Shown: positions 1 through 10,213 of the stretch, in pieces
Layout: the number at the start of each line of letters is the position of its first letter
Numbering within the stretch: the first letter of the stretch is position 1
Source: Microplitis mediator
Taxonomy: Eukaryota > Arthropoda > Insecta > Hymenoptera > Braconidae
Direction: 5' to 3'
Assembly: GCF_029852145.1 (NCBI RefSeq)
Contig: NC_079970.1
Location: forward strand, 7,192,001 to 7,256,000
Length of the DNA: 64,000 nucleotides
Notes under the pieces: model-generated
Told to the model about the DNA's origin: nothing
Seen by the model: only the letters and a program-made list of their open reading frames with translations
Databases searched by the model: none
Translations under genes and position numbers: made by a program

Positions 1-350
1 TCCCTCTTCATCGCACTTGGACTCATGATTGATTTCATTTGTTGATGACATTTTTATTTTATTATAATAATAATATTTGAAAAATTGTTTGCTTTTTGGT
101 TTATATAACCTCAAAAAATTCAATAAATTAAATAGACATCAACATGTAAAATAGTTGTTACGATGAATAATTTATTAACAATTATATTTTTTCCGGTTTT
201 CAAAAAAGTAGACAACTTATTTATTTAGTTATTAATTTTTAATTATATTTATTACTTAGAAAAATACACAAAATGATGGGCGCAATAAGAAAGCGCGCGT
301 TTATCAACTCCACATGGACAAGCAGTAAACTGTTTTAAATAATGGCGACT

Positions 351-503
351 TGTATAGTTGAGTTTGGAAAAGAATAAGCTTTTCTCCCACCATTTTTCTA
401 GAATTAAGTCATTTCTGCGCATGCGTGATGGTACAAAGTCATGAGCTTCGTCATAGCTAAGTAGTGGGAGAAAAGCCCATTCTTTTACAGACTCGACTAT
501 ATT
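351..503. repeat. Palindromic MITE
   Basis: Inverted repeat. The left end reads TGTATAGTTGAGTTTGG followed by GCTTTTCTCCCAC. The right end carries GTGGGAGAAAAGC and then the complement of the outer motif. An apparent 95-codon minus-strand frame at 252-539 runs through this palindrome and matches no family I know, so I treat it as non-coding. Confidence 0.6.
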
Positions 504-587
504 ATGATGGAGGATTTCAATAAAAGGAATAAAAAACAAAAATTAACAAATAAATGAAGTAAAATACTAAATCCAATATAGTGACAA

Positions 588-841
588 AAACTGAGTCACG
601 TCTAATTACAAGAACATTTACTTGATACATAAGTTAACACAATTCTTGTTTATATCTTATCAGTCACTCCTTGATGATTAAATTTTTCTTCTGACTCAAT
701 CACTTTCAGTTACTTACACCCTGGCGTGTCATTGATCTCGTTTGCAAAAATATTTCTTCTCCAGTAAATATTTTAAGGATAAATATTTTTTTTTTTGTAA
801 GTAACAATTTTCTTTTAAATTATTATTGTCTTATGTGTCAA
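588..841. repeat. 3' flank of Smad4-like copy A
   Basis: This stretch is nearly identical to about 10900-11150 and 15912-16155, which lie just downstream of copies B and C. It starts at TCACGTCTAATTACA and ends at TTATGTGTCAA, where element 842-2449 is inserted. It fixes the left edge of the duplicated unit for copy A. In B and C the homology to each other extends further left, to about 10216 and 15198. Confidence 0.7.
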
Positions 842-1140
842 CCCGATGAAAAAAGATTTTGTCTAATCATATATGATCATGCATAATTGTCTATATATGA
901 TCAGATCCAAAAATTGGCCAGGTCTGATCATACATAACTTGATCTGTTTATACATGATCATATATGATTATATATAATCATGCATGAACGAATATAGTCA
1001 TTTTTAGAATCTCATTTAGAATATCTGTAAATTATTAATTAAGTAGTTTAATTAGGATTTATTGTCTTCATCAATATCAATGTCGCTTAAAATTAAATAA
1101 AAAAAAAAAAAAAAAATTATTAATCATCGACAATTATTCT

Positions 1141-1191
1141 ACTACGAGGTCACCCATCCAATTAATGTCCAACGCCGATGCTGCTTAACTT
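1141..1191 (-). pseudogene. 5S rRNA-derived fragment inside the TIR element
   Basis: Read on the minus strand, the block contains AAGTTAAGCAGC then GGATGGGTGACC at the spacing found in the 5S rRNA gene. These are the internal pol III promoter regions (box A and box C). Only the middle and 3' part of 5S is recognisable, and the 5' third has decayed. It may come from a 5S-headed SINE carried by the element, or be a direct capture. It is not a functional rRNA gene. Confidence 0.6.
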
Positions 1192-1412
1192 TGGTTATCG
1201 ATGGTTTGTAGTCTGATCCTCTAGTCTGTTATACACTTACAATTAAGTAACGTTTATGGCATTACTTAACTCAAATAATCAAATTGATACTTTATACTTT
1301 TAAATTGCTGCCGAAACCTTTAAACATTTTTTAAGTATTGGGGATTTAAGTTTGATTGATAGTTGACAGAATAAAAATTTAATAACATTGATATTAAAAA
1401 ATTGTCATATTA

Positions 1413-1463
<51 letters not shown>

Positions 1464-1609
1464 CCTTTTAAAAGAAACGATTGAAACGATTAGAAAAAAA
1501 AAATTTTAAATACTTTTTAATGCTTTTGAATACTTTGAATACTTTTAAATCGCCCTTCTTATAAGCATTTAACATTGCAAATCGTTTCGAATCGTTTCTT
1601 TTAATCAGG

Positions 1610-1644
<35 letters not shown>

Positions 1645-1649
1645 AATAT

Positions 1650-2430
1650 TTATAGGTTTCATATCAATGAAATCTGATCAGATTTAATCATACATAGACA
1701 TATATAACTACATATAGGTTTATATCAGTCACGTCTGATGAGATCTAATTATATATAGGCCTATATCTAATTATATATGGGTTTGTATCAATCATGTCTG
1801 ATCAGATCTAATCATGTACAGACTTATATATGATCATATATGGGGTTATAACAGCTAGGTATGATTATATCTAATTATATATAGACTTATAGATGATCAG
1901 ATATGATCATATATAGACTCATATATGGTTATATATGGAGTTATAACAGCCAGGTATGATTATATCTAATTATATATAGACTCATATATGATCAGACCTG
2001 ATCATATATAGACTTGTACATGATTATATATGGGGTCATAACAGCCAGGTATGATCAGATCTAACTATATATAGACTTATATATAAATAGATCTGATCAT
2101 ATATAGACTTATGTATGATTATATATGGGGCCATAACAGCCAGGTATGATCATATCTAATTATACATAGACTCATATATAATCAGATCTGATCAGATCTA
2201 ATTATATATAGACTTATATATAATCAGATCTGATCATATATAGACTTATATATGGGCTTATAACAGCCAGGTATGATCAGATCTAATTATATATGGGGTC
2301 ATATATAATTATATATAATTATATATGACCCCATATATAATCATGCATGATTATATATAACTTCATATATGATTATATATAATCATATATGATCATATAT
2401 ATGAACATATATAATCATATATGATTAGAC
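1650..2430. repeat. Degenerate tandem array rich in TATATGATCA
   Basis: At least five units share the core ATAACAGCCAGGTATGAT (near 1848, 1932, 2038, 2132 and 2260), spaced about 85-130 bases apart. They are separated by variants of GATCATATATAGACTTATAT. The array forms the right half of the 842-2449 element. (TA)n runs at about 1418-1460 and 1612-1640 precede it. Confidence 0.7.
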
Positions 2431-3356
2431 AAAATCTTTTTTCATCGGGAAGTAGCTGATTGAGTAATACCAATGCTGGGCGTATCATTATCTAATGAAA
2501 ATTTAAAAAAAAAAAAAACAATAATTAAATTTATGATTTGTAAGTCAATTTTCGTATTAAAAATCCGATTTCTTTTTTATACAGAAATTCAATTTAGATA
2601 TAAGATTATTTCGGGCAATAATTATTTTTTTATCGAATATTTTAAACATAATTTTGAAAATTTATAAATAATATTCTTACATCTATCCAGCAAGACGTTT
2701 CTTCAATAGTTTTTCGTGTAGTCTTTGGTCCCCATTTGTCAGCAAAACTTAGGCGTATGCTATAAAATTCTTTTAAATCAATACTACTGGTCGTTTTTAC
2801 TTCGTTATTTCTAGCCTCGATCTGTTGCTTTATTTCTTCATAAGAATCTCTCAAAGCAAAGATCTTGACCTCTTCATATGTATCAATTTTATGAACGTAA
2901 CTAGCATTGTTTTTTTGTTTACTTGACTTTAGATATTTCGATTTGACAAAAATGGGACAATTAGAAAATTTTCTTAACAATATATCACCATTTGTCTTGA
3001 AATATAGAAAATCGCCACAATCTAAATCATCGCAAAAAAAAAAAAAAAATCCACTCGATCATTAAAAAAAAATACAACCAAGATTAAGATAAAGATTATT
3101 ACAAATAATATTAAATTTAACGTACCAACTTTAACTTCTATTTGAAGATTGTCAGCTAAATTACCCAAACAAAACGTACATCCATTATCGGAACCTTTAA
3201 AACCATGAACATTAACATAGGTACTCTCAGTCTTCAATTTAAATACTTTTCCTATTTGAGTGTTGAATTCATGGTAACTAATAGAGCACCAATGATTAAA
3301 TGCTTCTCGATTGCCCATCAATTGAGTCACATGATCTTCACCGTCAATAATACTAC
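2393..3356 (-). pseudogene. Smad4/Medea-like copy A, MH2 exons with altered C-terminus
   Basis: Three minus-strand exons correspond exactly to exons 5-7 of copy C: 3126-3356 (231 nt), 2681-3021 (341 nt) and 2393-2491. All keep splice sites and phase. Together they encode a complete MH2-like domain, with HWCSISYHEF near the start, FCLGNL, WGPKTTRKTIEET and CWID then IMIRPAL at the end. The last exon no longer stops after NQLL-DT as in B and C. A transposon end begins right after the second Leu codon and adds 18 residues before a TGA at 2393. No MH1 or linker exon remains in place, and exon 1 lies inverted at 5035. Joining exon 1 (phase 0) to exon 5 (phase 1) would be out of frame. This is probably a pseudogene, although the MH2 frame itself is undamaged. 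Confidence 0.7.
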
Positions 3357-3611
3357 CTAAAATATAGATTTAATAATTTATTGTTAAATAATTATCAGAA
3401 TTCTCAGACCGTGCCCTCCTCTTCTTAAAAATATTCAATAACAATTGTCATATAACTGTATTCAAATTTCATCAATTTATTAAAAAAAAGTTAAGGGGGG
3501 TCTATAGTTATTTTTGTCAAAGTTTTTCTCTTAAACAAAACCTCCGAACACGAAATTAAGAACGAAGCTCGATGCATTTCTCTCTCATACAACAATCTTT
3601 TTAAATTCTTG

Positions 3612-4607
3612 CACTGAGAAAAAATTTCTCTTTGAACAATTAAATTGGTTTTGTTGAATTCTATTAAACTAAAAATTATTTGGGACAACTAAATTTTATT
3701 ACGTCAATATAATCTATATTTTATCATTTTTAACAAATGATTTAATAGACTCTATTTGGTTGACATTAATATTTCTCTCTCTAAGATAATAAAATCATAT
3801 GGTAGAGTTATGAAAATATTTATTTAATGGACAACTAAACTATTTTTTAGTGCCAACAAATCCAAATATAGGAGCAAAATATCATTATATTAACTCTAAT
3901 AAATATTAATTAGACACAAAAAAAATATATTCATTTAGAATTAATATATTTATTTGTTCGATGTTAATAAATATATATTTGAACCTAATGATTATTGATT
4001 TAAAAGTTATGGTGTTAGGCAGCAGCAGCTGGGGTAGTTCGGTGCTCGCCATTAGATCGCGCCGACCATTTGTGGTGTCCCTGGTAAGATACTTATTTCG
4101 GAGTTTTTATATTCCGAGCTTGAAGCATTTATGGTACGAGTTATCCGCTGAAAATTTTTGATAGCAATATATGGGTATACTGTATTACACTATGACATTA
4201 GTGTTTAATATTAATATTTTTCCTGAACAATTTCTGTCACAGTACGAAAAAAAGTACTTGTGAAGGAAATAAATTATTTTTCTAAATATGCATTTATTGA
4301 ACTGTTGAATAAATATTCTGTCTTTTCAAAATAATTATTATCAATAACTCATTCTCTATAATGATCACTCATACATTTCATTATGACTACTTTATAAACA
4401 CTACAGGTAATCAATTTAATTTTATGCTTGTTACTAAACGCGTAATTATCTTTACTAAATATTTTATAGTTTCTAATCACTCGTTTTGTTGGTGGATTAT
4501 AAAAAATTTAGTTAAAACAACTAAATATATGATTGGCAATGGGTAATCAAATCATTTTCTTGTCATAACTAAAATTTAGTTGTCAGGAGAAAATTTTTTT
4601 CTCAGTG
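3612..4607 (+). mobile_element. 1 kb TIR element, copy 1 (CACTGAGAAAAAATTT ends)
   Basis: It starts CACTGAGAAAAAATTTCTC and ends with the complement, followed by TA. Copy 2 of the same element lies at 5195-6200 in opposite orientation. It has no transposase. An internal block near 4020-4095 (TTCGGTGCTCGCC, GGTGTCCCTGG) recurs in other elements. The left flank is intron 4 of Smad4-like copy A, cut at the position matching about 12308 in copy B. Confidence 0.75.
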
Positions 4608-4608
4608 T

Positions 4609-4890
4609 AGAAAACTCAATTTAATATTAGTTTTAATTTTTTGTGTTAAATATTATATAATAAATCGAAGTAAAAATTTATAGCGTTAAATTCTATCTAA
4701 TTTAAAATCCGCAATTAAACTATCACGTCATGATTATTTAAGTTTAATATCGTGTTCACTTTTTAACTGATTTTACTTTTAGCTGATTAGCTTAGCTAAT
4801 TTGAATTAACCGGCTTAGCTGAGTGGTTAGCTAATTTTTAGCCTGGTTAACTTTTTTAACCGGCTTAGCTGGTTAAAATATAAAGCCCTA
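4609..4890 (+). mobile_element. hAT-type element terminal region (left half, now flipped)
   Basis: About 280 bases nearly identical to 6907-7189. It ends GGTTAAAATATAAAGCCCTA and contains repeated subterminal motifs such as AACCGGCTTAGCTGG. It directly abuts the 5' UTR of the inverted Smad4-like exon 1 at TAATAAAT, the complement of the 8-bp target duplication ATTTATTA seen at 7190-7197. Confidence 0.65.
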
Positions 4891-5034
4891 TAATAAATGT
4901 AATGTTTCTTCAATTGTGATCTCGGTATTATTTGTAACGTGGTTTTTACGGCAACCAATTTTTAAAGTTTGATTCTAACCTGTTCAATTTTTAAATTTTT
5001 AACTGTAGTAAAATATTTTAAGTGAAAAAAAATT

Positions 5035-5181
5035 ATGGAAAATAAATCATGCAAAAAAACGGAAAACAAAAAACAAGAAGAACGAGAAAAATTTGTAAAT
5101 TTATTGACACGTCTTAATGTAGATAGTAAAAATGAGGTATTCAATAAAATTGCTATTAAATCATTAGGTGCAGCAGTAAAG
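5035..5181 (+). pseudogene. Inverted exon 1 of Smad4-like copy A
   Basis: Encodes 49 residues starting MENKSCKKTENKKQEER and ending SLGAAVK before a GTATGG donor. It matches exon 1 of copy C (52 residues, 20585-20740) through EREKxVNLLTRLN and SKNEVFNKIAI. It corresponds to the first MH1 helices of Smad4 (the ETFAKRAIESLVKKLK region). The upstream 130 bases also match the copy C 5' UTR. Its orientation is opposite to the copy A MH2 exons, and it sits between two oppositely oriented 1 kb elements, so it was probably flipped by recombination between them. It can no longer be spliced to copy A. Confidence 0.7.
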
Positions 5182-5194
5182 GTATGGATTCCTA

Positions 5195-6200
5195 CACTGA
5201 GAAAAAAATTTTCTCCTGACAACTAAATTTTAGTTATGACAACAAAATGATTTGATTACCCATTGCCAATCATATATTTGGTTGTTTTAACTAAATATTC
5301 TATAATCCACCAACAAAACGAGTTATTAGAAACTATAAAATATTTAGTAAAGATAATTACGCGTTTAGTAGCAAGCATAAAATCAAATTGATTTCCTGTA
5401 GTGTTTATAAAGTTGTCATAATGAAATGTATGAGTGATTATTATAGAGAATGAGTTGTGAATAATAATTAGATATTATTTTGAAATGACAAAATATTTAT
5501 TCAACAGTTCAAAAAATGCATATTTAGAAAAATTATTTAACTCCTTCACAAGTACTTTTTTTCGTACTATGACAAAAATTGTTCAGGAAAAATATCAATA
5601 TTAATCATCAATGTCATAGCGGAATACAGTATATTCCTATATTATTATTAATATCAAAAATTTTCAGCGGATATTTCGTCCCAAAAATGCTTCAAGCTCG
5701 GAATATAAAAACTCTGAAATAAGTATCTTACCAGGGACACCACAAATGGTGGGCGCGATCTAGTGGCGAGCACTGAACTACTCCAGCTGTTGCTGCCTAA
5801 CACCATAACTTTTAAATCAATAATCATTAGGTTCAAATATATATTTATTAACCTCGAACAAATATATATATTTATTCTAAACGAATATATTTTTTTGTGT
5901 CTAATTAATATTTATTAGAGTTAATCTAATAATATTTTGCTCTAATATTTGGATTTTTTGGCACTAAAAAATAGTTTAGTTGTCCATTAAATAAATATTT
6001 TATTAACTCTACCATATGATTTTATTATCTTAGAGAGAGAAATATTAATGTCAACCAAATAGAGTCTATTAAATCATTTGTTAAAAACGATAAATTAGAT
6101 TATATTGACGCAATAAAATTTAGTTGTCCCAACTAAATTTTAGTTTAATAGAATTCAACAAAACCAATTTAATTGTCCAAAGAGAAATTTTTTCTCAGTG
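5195..6200 (-). mobile_element. 1 kb TIR element, copy 2
   Basis: Opposite-orientation copy of 3612-4607, with ends CACTGAGAAAAAAATTTTC and TTTTTTCTCAGTG, flanked by TA on both sides. The left flank is Smad4-like intron 1 just after the exon 1 donor. The right flank is the end of a hAT transposase fragment. Short frames in it are mirror images of those in copy 1 and show no protein family. Confidence 0.75.
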
Positions 6201-6220
6201 TATTGATATATTTACAATTT

Positions 6221-6484
6221 TTAATTAATTTCATCTAAAAGGTCACGATTTTGATATAAAAATATCAATAAATTGGCATTTTCCGGTAATAAACAACTCC
6301 TTTTAGCAGAAATAACATTTCCTGCAGTCGAAAATACTCTCTCGGAAGGTGTACTTGACGACGGGATGCCCAAATGTCTTCTAGCATAACTAGCTAAAAT
6401 TGGATACTTGTGATGCTTTGAGTTCCACCATAGCAAAGGATTTTCTCCTTTTGAGATGGTGAGCTCTTTTTCATATTTATCCAT
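6221..6484 (-). pseudogene. hAT transposase C-terminal (dimerisation) fragment, left arm
   Basis: An 87-codon open frame with NPLLWWNSK, YPILASYARRHLGIPSSSTPSERVFS and NVISAKR. This is the classic hAT-family C-terminal dimerisation signature found in ZBED/Ac-type transposases. The DDE catalytic core and BED finger are absent, so it cannot be active. Its terminal sequence on the left (4609-4890) is separated from it by the 1 kb element and the flipped exon. It forms the left arm of an inverted hAT dimer with 6537-7189. Confidence 0.8.
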
Positions 6485-6536
6485 TTAAAGTCATCATGAA
6501 CTTCCAACTTCAGCCAAGGATCAAAGAGAGCAAGAT

Positions 6537-6888
6537 TTGGAGTACCTTTTTGATCCTGAACGTGGTTTACCGGGGGAACTTGAACGAATGGTCAGTTTTG
6601 AAGATAAAACTGTCGTCGAAAAAGAAATGGATAAATATGAAAAGGAGCTCACCATCTCAAAAGGAGAAAATCCTTTGCTATGGTGGAACTCAAAGCGTCA
6701 CAAGTATCCAATTTTAGCTAGTTATGCTAGAAGATATTTGGGCATCCCGTCGTCAAGTACACCTTCCGAGAGTATTTTCGGCCGCAGGAAATGTTATTTC
6801 TGCTAAAAGGAGTTGTCTATTACCGGAAAATGCTAATTTATTGATATTTTTATATCAAAATCGTGACCTTTTAGAGGAAATTAATTAA
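6537..6888 (+). pseudogene. hAT transposase C-terminal fragment, right arm (frameshifted)
   Basis: Opposite-orientation copy of 6221-6484, extending slightly further upstream (EYLFDPERGLPGELERMVSF). The frame matches the left arm through STPSE. A two-base loss near 6770 then shifts it, and the remaining dimerisation residues continue in another frame to TAA at 6886. Only the 3' part of a hAT gene is present. It continues directly into the hAT terminal region at 6907-7189. Confidence 0.8.
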
Positions 6889-6906
6889 AAATTGTAAATA
6901 TATTAA

Positions 6907-7197
6907 TAGAAAACTTAGTTTAATATTAGTTTTAATTTTTTGTGTTAAATATTATATAATAAATCGAAGTAAAAATTCATAGCGTTAAATTCTATCTAAT
7001 TTAAAATCCGCAATTAAACTATCACGTCATGATTATTTAAGTTTAATATCGTGTTCACTTTTTAACTGATTTTACTTTTAGCTGATTAGCTTAGCTAATT
7101 TGAATTAACCGGCTTAGCTGAGTGGTTAGCTAATTTTTAGCCTGGTTAACTTTTTTAACCGGCTTAGCTGGTTAAAATATAAAGCCCTAATTTATTA
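6907..7197 (+). mobile_element. hAT terminal region, right end, with 8-bp target duplication
   Basis: Near-identical to 4609-4890 and ends ...ATATAAAGCCCTA. Immediately outside, 7190-7197 reads ATTTATTA, the 8-bp duplication expected for hAT. The other copy (complemented) is at 4891-4898. The intact empty site occurs once upstream of copy C exon 1, at 20879-20886. Confidence 0.75.
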
Positions 7198-7960
7198 CTT
7201 GCTACCCAGATGTATACGCGTGCGATGATAGATATAAACTGTTTCAAACTATAAATATATTTGTATTCAGTCACTAATATTAATTATTTTACAAAATTTT
7301 CTCAAATACTTGTTTGGTAATAATTTAACTTGAGCTTAGCTCAAAAAAAAAACAAACAATAATCATGATCTTGAAGTTAGCAGACAACTAACAATTTTTT
7401 AATTTTCTTTTCAACAATTTAATTTAAAAAATAAATAAAAATTAAAATATGCACATGTAGAAAATTAAAAAGACTACAGGTGCAATTTTTTCAAATATGT
7501 TTTTTTTATAATTTATCGTTTTTAAAAGAATGCAAATATTATTAGACGTCGGCTAACTTCAGTATCGTCAATAATCAGTCTGTGATTGGAGAATAACAAT
7601 GCGATTGACGTGAGTACGGTATACAATAATAATGATGACTAATGATCACAGTCAAAAAAAAAATTGATGCAATATTTACTACTTAGAAAGTAAATATTCA
7701 AAGCGTTTAGGGGAAAATCCGATAATTTTTCATTTTAATACGAATAAAAATTATTATAATTTTTTCTACATGCAATGACAATGATCACGAATTGAAAAAT
7801 AAATTCTATATTTATAACTTTATATGAAGTTATGGATTTATTATTATCCTAAAAAAACTATGATAAATTAATATGATAAATTTTTCTATTTTTTTTACTG
7901 ATTTCTAGATCCAATCGTGATAGAGCATGCCCGTGATTTGTTCACCAATCATAAAATACT
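7190..7960. promoter_or_regulatory. 5' flank of Smad4-like copy A
   Basis: Matches 20879-21370 upstream of copy C exon 1 in the same orientation (GATGTATACGCGTGCGATGATAG and onwards). It is the former upstream region of copy A, now separated from exon 1 by the hAT insertion. A MITE at 7365-7568 is absent from the copy C region. I see no TATA box that I could defend. Homology ends near TTGTTCACCAAT at about 7945. Confidence 0.6.
7365..7568. mobile_element. GATCCTGAAGTTAGC-family MITE with visible target duplication
   Basis: The ends read GATCTTGAAGTTAGCAGAC and, complemented, GATACTGAAGTTAGCCGAC. CAATAATCA occurs on both sides, whereas the paralogous copy C flank (near 21046) has it once. That shows an 8-9 bp target duplication and a clean insertion. 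Confidence 0.8.
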
Positions 7961-8012
7961 CGAAAAAGTTATTTTTCGAATATAAAAATTTGGCAGTGTT
8001 ACAATTCTAATC

Positions 8013-8340
8013 TCAATATCTCTACTCAAGGGAAGTAGCTACAACTCTACTCACTCACAACTTTACTCAGCCTCAACTCTACTCACAGTTTTTTTTTACT
8101 CAGGTTTAACTCTACTCAGTTATATCTTTAAGCTTTAACTCTACTTACATATTTTAGCCTATCGACAAAATAGTAATTCTTTGCGAGTAGAGTTGAGGCT
8201 GAGTAAAGTTGTCGCTGAGTCTAGTTGAAGCTGAGTAAAGATACCACTGAGTAGAGTTAAACCTGAGTAAAAAAAACTGTGAGTAGAGTTGAGGCTGAGT
8301 AAAGTTGTTTTCTCTTGAGTAGAGATGTTGTGAGTAGATG
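8013..8340. repeat. Palindrome of CTCAACTCTACTCA motifs
   Basis: The left half repeats CAACTCTACTCA and TTTACTCAG and the right half is its complement. The ends read ATCTCTACTCAAGGGAA and TTGAGTAGAGAT. It is related to the large element in TIMMDC1 intron 3 (24724-26593). It has no coding potential. Confidence 0.7.
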
Positions 8341-8396
8341 GTATATATCTTTATTTATTTTTTAATCAATAACATTATTATCGTAATAAACTTACG

Positions 8397-8595
8397 AAAC
8401 TGAAGTTAGCCGACGTCTAATCATTTTTCGATTTTTTTTAAAACGATAAATTATAATAAAAAAAATATTTGAAAATATTGCACCTGTAGTTTTTTAAATT
8501 TTCTACATGTGCATATTTTTATTTTTTATTTTTTTGCAATTGATTTGTTAAAAAAAAAATACGAAGGTTTTTAATTGTCCGATAACTTCAGGATC
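8397..8595. mobile_element. GATC-family MITE
   Basis: Starts ACTGAAGTTAGCCGACGTC and ends GATAACTTCAGGATC. The internal landmarks CACCTGTAG and TACATGTGCATA match the 7365-7568 copy. Confidence 0.75.
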
Positions 8596-8620
8596 ATATA
8601 AACTTAATTATTAATTTTAG

Positions 8621-9286
8621 TTTCCGCATGGACGATAAATTTAGACAAAGTATTTAATTACTTAGCCGGCCATAAAGGTGCAGTGAAGACAACTAGTCTC
8701 TCATCCTTCAATTTGCGGTTTCATTACAACGTCCACGGACAATATTCTTCAAGTATGGAGCTGTAATTTTAAAGATAAATCTGAATCCTTTTCAAACCTT
8801 GGAGCAATAACTTCAATGGGAACTAATGAATCATTTTCACTAGTAACTCTAGGAACAAAATTAACTTTTTTTTACACACACCAGCTTTATTTATTTTACT
8901 CTCCACTTACGTAAGGTCTTGAAATAATCATTTTAAATAATTATTAATAAAAAATATTTATTTTATCACAGTGCAAAACCAAATATTTTATTGTCTACCC
9001 AAAATCTAATTCATCCAATTGGCATTGTCGTCAGTAATAATTATGATCATACAATAAGTATTTTATCATCTGTTAGTGGAAAACAAATAAATGTTATTGT
9101 CCTGCCATCAAATGTTGATCCAATTCCTATGTCTTACAGTTCAATCACCAGTAAGTTATCGTATAAATTTATAATTTAAATCATAAAAAATTTTTTTTTA
9201 TTTTAGCTGACATTTATATAGTTCTGATGAAGATACAAAATATCATAATCTTAAATTTTAAAATATATCCAATGAAGATTAAGTAA
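8621..9286 (+). pseudogene. WD40-repeat gene fragment with small introns retained
   Basis: Three exon-like blocks are joined by short introns in consistent phase: 8621-8910, 8972-9150 and 9207-9286 (TAA). The protein has WD40 character: WTINLDKVFNYLAGHKGAV (GH with the following strand), then TDNILQVWS (D..VW), and later NNYDHTISILSSVSGKQI. One extra base near 8722 shifts the frame within the first block, between FNLRF and the TTSTDN strand. It is therefore a relic, or a sequencing error breaks it. No upstream exons are seen. Introns are kept, so it arose by DNA duplication rather than retroposition. I cannot name the parent gene. Confidence 0.5.
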
Positions 9287-9905
9287 AAAAACAACGAGGA
9301 AGAACCGTCAGTAAAGCACCCCTAGCGCTTTCGCGCTTGAGGTGTGCAATAACTTTCAAACTCAATTGCAATAATTATTATTATTTATTTTAAAAATAAA
9401 ATACTTTTATTCATAGAAATTCATGGACAAGTGAAAAAAGAATAACAACTGTCGTAGTATACGATCATCATCAACAAATTGAATCTAATCGAAAGTTTTA
9501 TTATAATTAATTATTTATCTGTATTTATAGCGCCCGATGATTAAAATACTATTTTTTAATTAATTTATAGAATATCAAACTGCGAATCCTAATTATAGGG
9601 GAACTGATATTATAATGAATTATAAATAATTATAAGCAATGATTATAAATTTGTTTTTTATTGTAAATTTTAAATTGAACCAATAAATATACATAATATG
9701 ATAGCTGTAACACCAAATTTATAATCATTGCTTATAATTATTTATTATTCATTAGATAATATTAAAATAATATTTATCGTAATTAATTAATTAAAAAAAA
9801 TTTTTTTTCGGTTGAATCAATCATATTTTATTTATTTAAATTATTGACTTAATGCAATTTACAATAATGTTTGATTTAATAAATATATTTAATTTTTTAA
9901 TTTTA
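9287..9905. other. AT-rich stretch with one palindrome
   Basis: No gene is seen. An inverted repeat spans about 9612-9755, with arms based on TTATAAGCAATGATTATAAA. The rest is simple AT-rich sequence. Confidence 0.6.
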
Positions 9906-10213
9906 AAGTTTGCCTCTAAGGTAAGAGACCCAGCACCTGATCAGGTACTAGTTCCCTGATCAGATATGATCCTGAAGTTAGCAGAAGATTAAAAATTTTT
10001 GGATTATTTTTTTTGAACAATGAAATTTGAAGAAAAAAAAAACCAAAAATATGCACAAGTAGAAAATTTAAAAAACTATTTGTGCAATTTTTCGAAATAC
10101 CCAGTACCTGATCGGGGAACTAGTATACCCACTCACTCATGTATTTATAAATCTATATTTACTAAATTTCACTAAATATATCTATACAAATACATGGAGT
10201 GATCGGGTACTTG
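9906..10213. mobile_element. GTACCCGATCAC-type palindromic MITE split by a GATC-family MITE piece
   Basis: The ends read AAGGTAAGAGACCCAG and the complement of TAAGTAAAGTGAAAGGCC. It matches the 135-bp element at 14876-15010. A truncated GATC-family MITE (about 9968-10095, starting GATCCTGAAGTTAGCAG) interrupts it. The two MITEs mark the left edges of the B and C duplication units. Confidence 0.6.

Larger units (their letters stand above)
842..2449. mobile_element. 1.6 kb TIR element inserted in last exon of Smad4-like copy A
   Basis: The ends form a near-perfect 36-base inverted repeat starting CCCGATGAAAAAAGATTTTG. The uninterrupted site is present in copies B (11150) and C (16155) as GTCAAGTAGCTG. 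Here it is split as GTCAA-element-AAGTAG, which implies a 2-bp AA target duplication. The interior has no transposase. It holds a 5S rRNA-like block, (TA)n tracts, a palindrome at about 1465-1610 and an array of TATATGATCA-type repeats. Confidence 0.75.

Noticed and set aside
252..539. 95-codon minus-strand frame
   Set aside because: It runs through a palindromic MITE (351-503), starts at a non-ATG codon and has no recognisable domain.
842..2449. Intact 5S rRNA gene
   Set aside because: Only about 50 bases around boxes A and C are recognisable. The 5' third and the 3' end do not match.
3961..4161. 66-codon frame repeated inverted at 5654-5836
   Set aside because: Both lie inside copies of the same 1 kb MITE. 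They show no transposase motif and differ by frame-neutral and disruptive changes alike.
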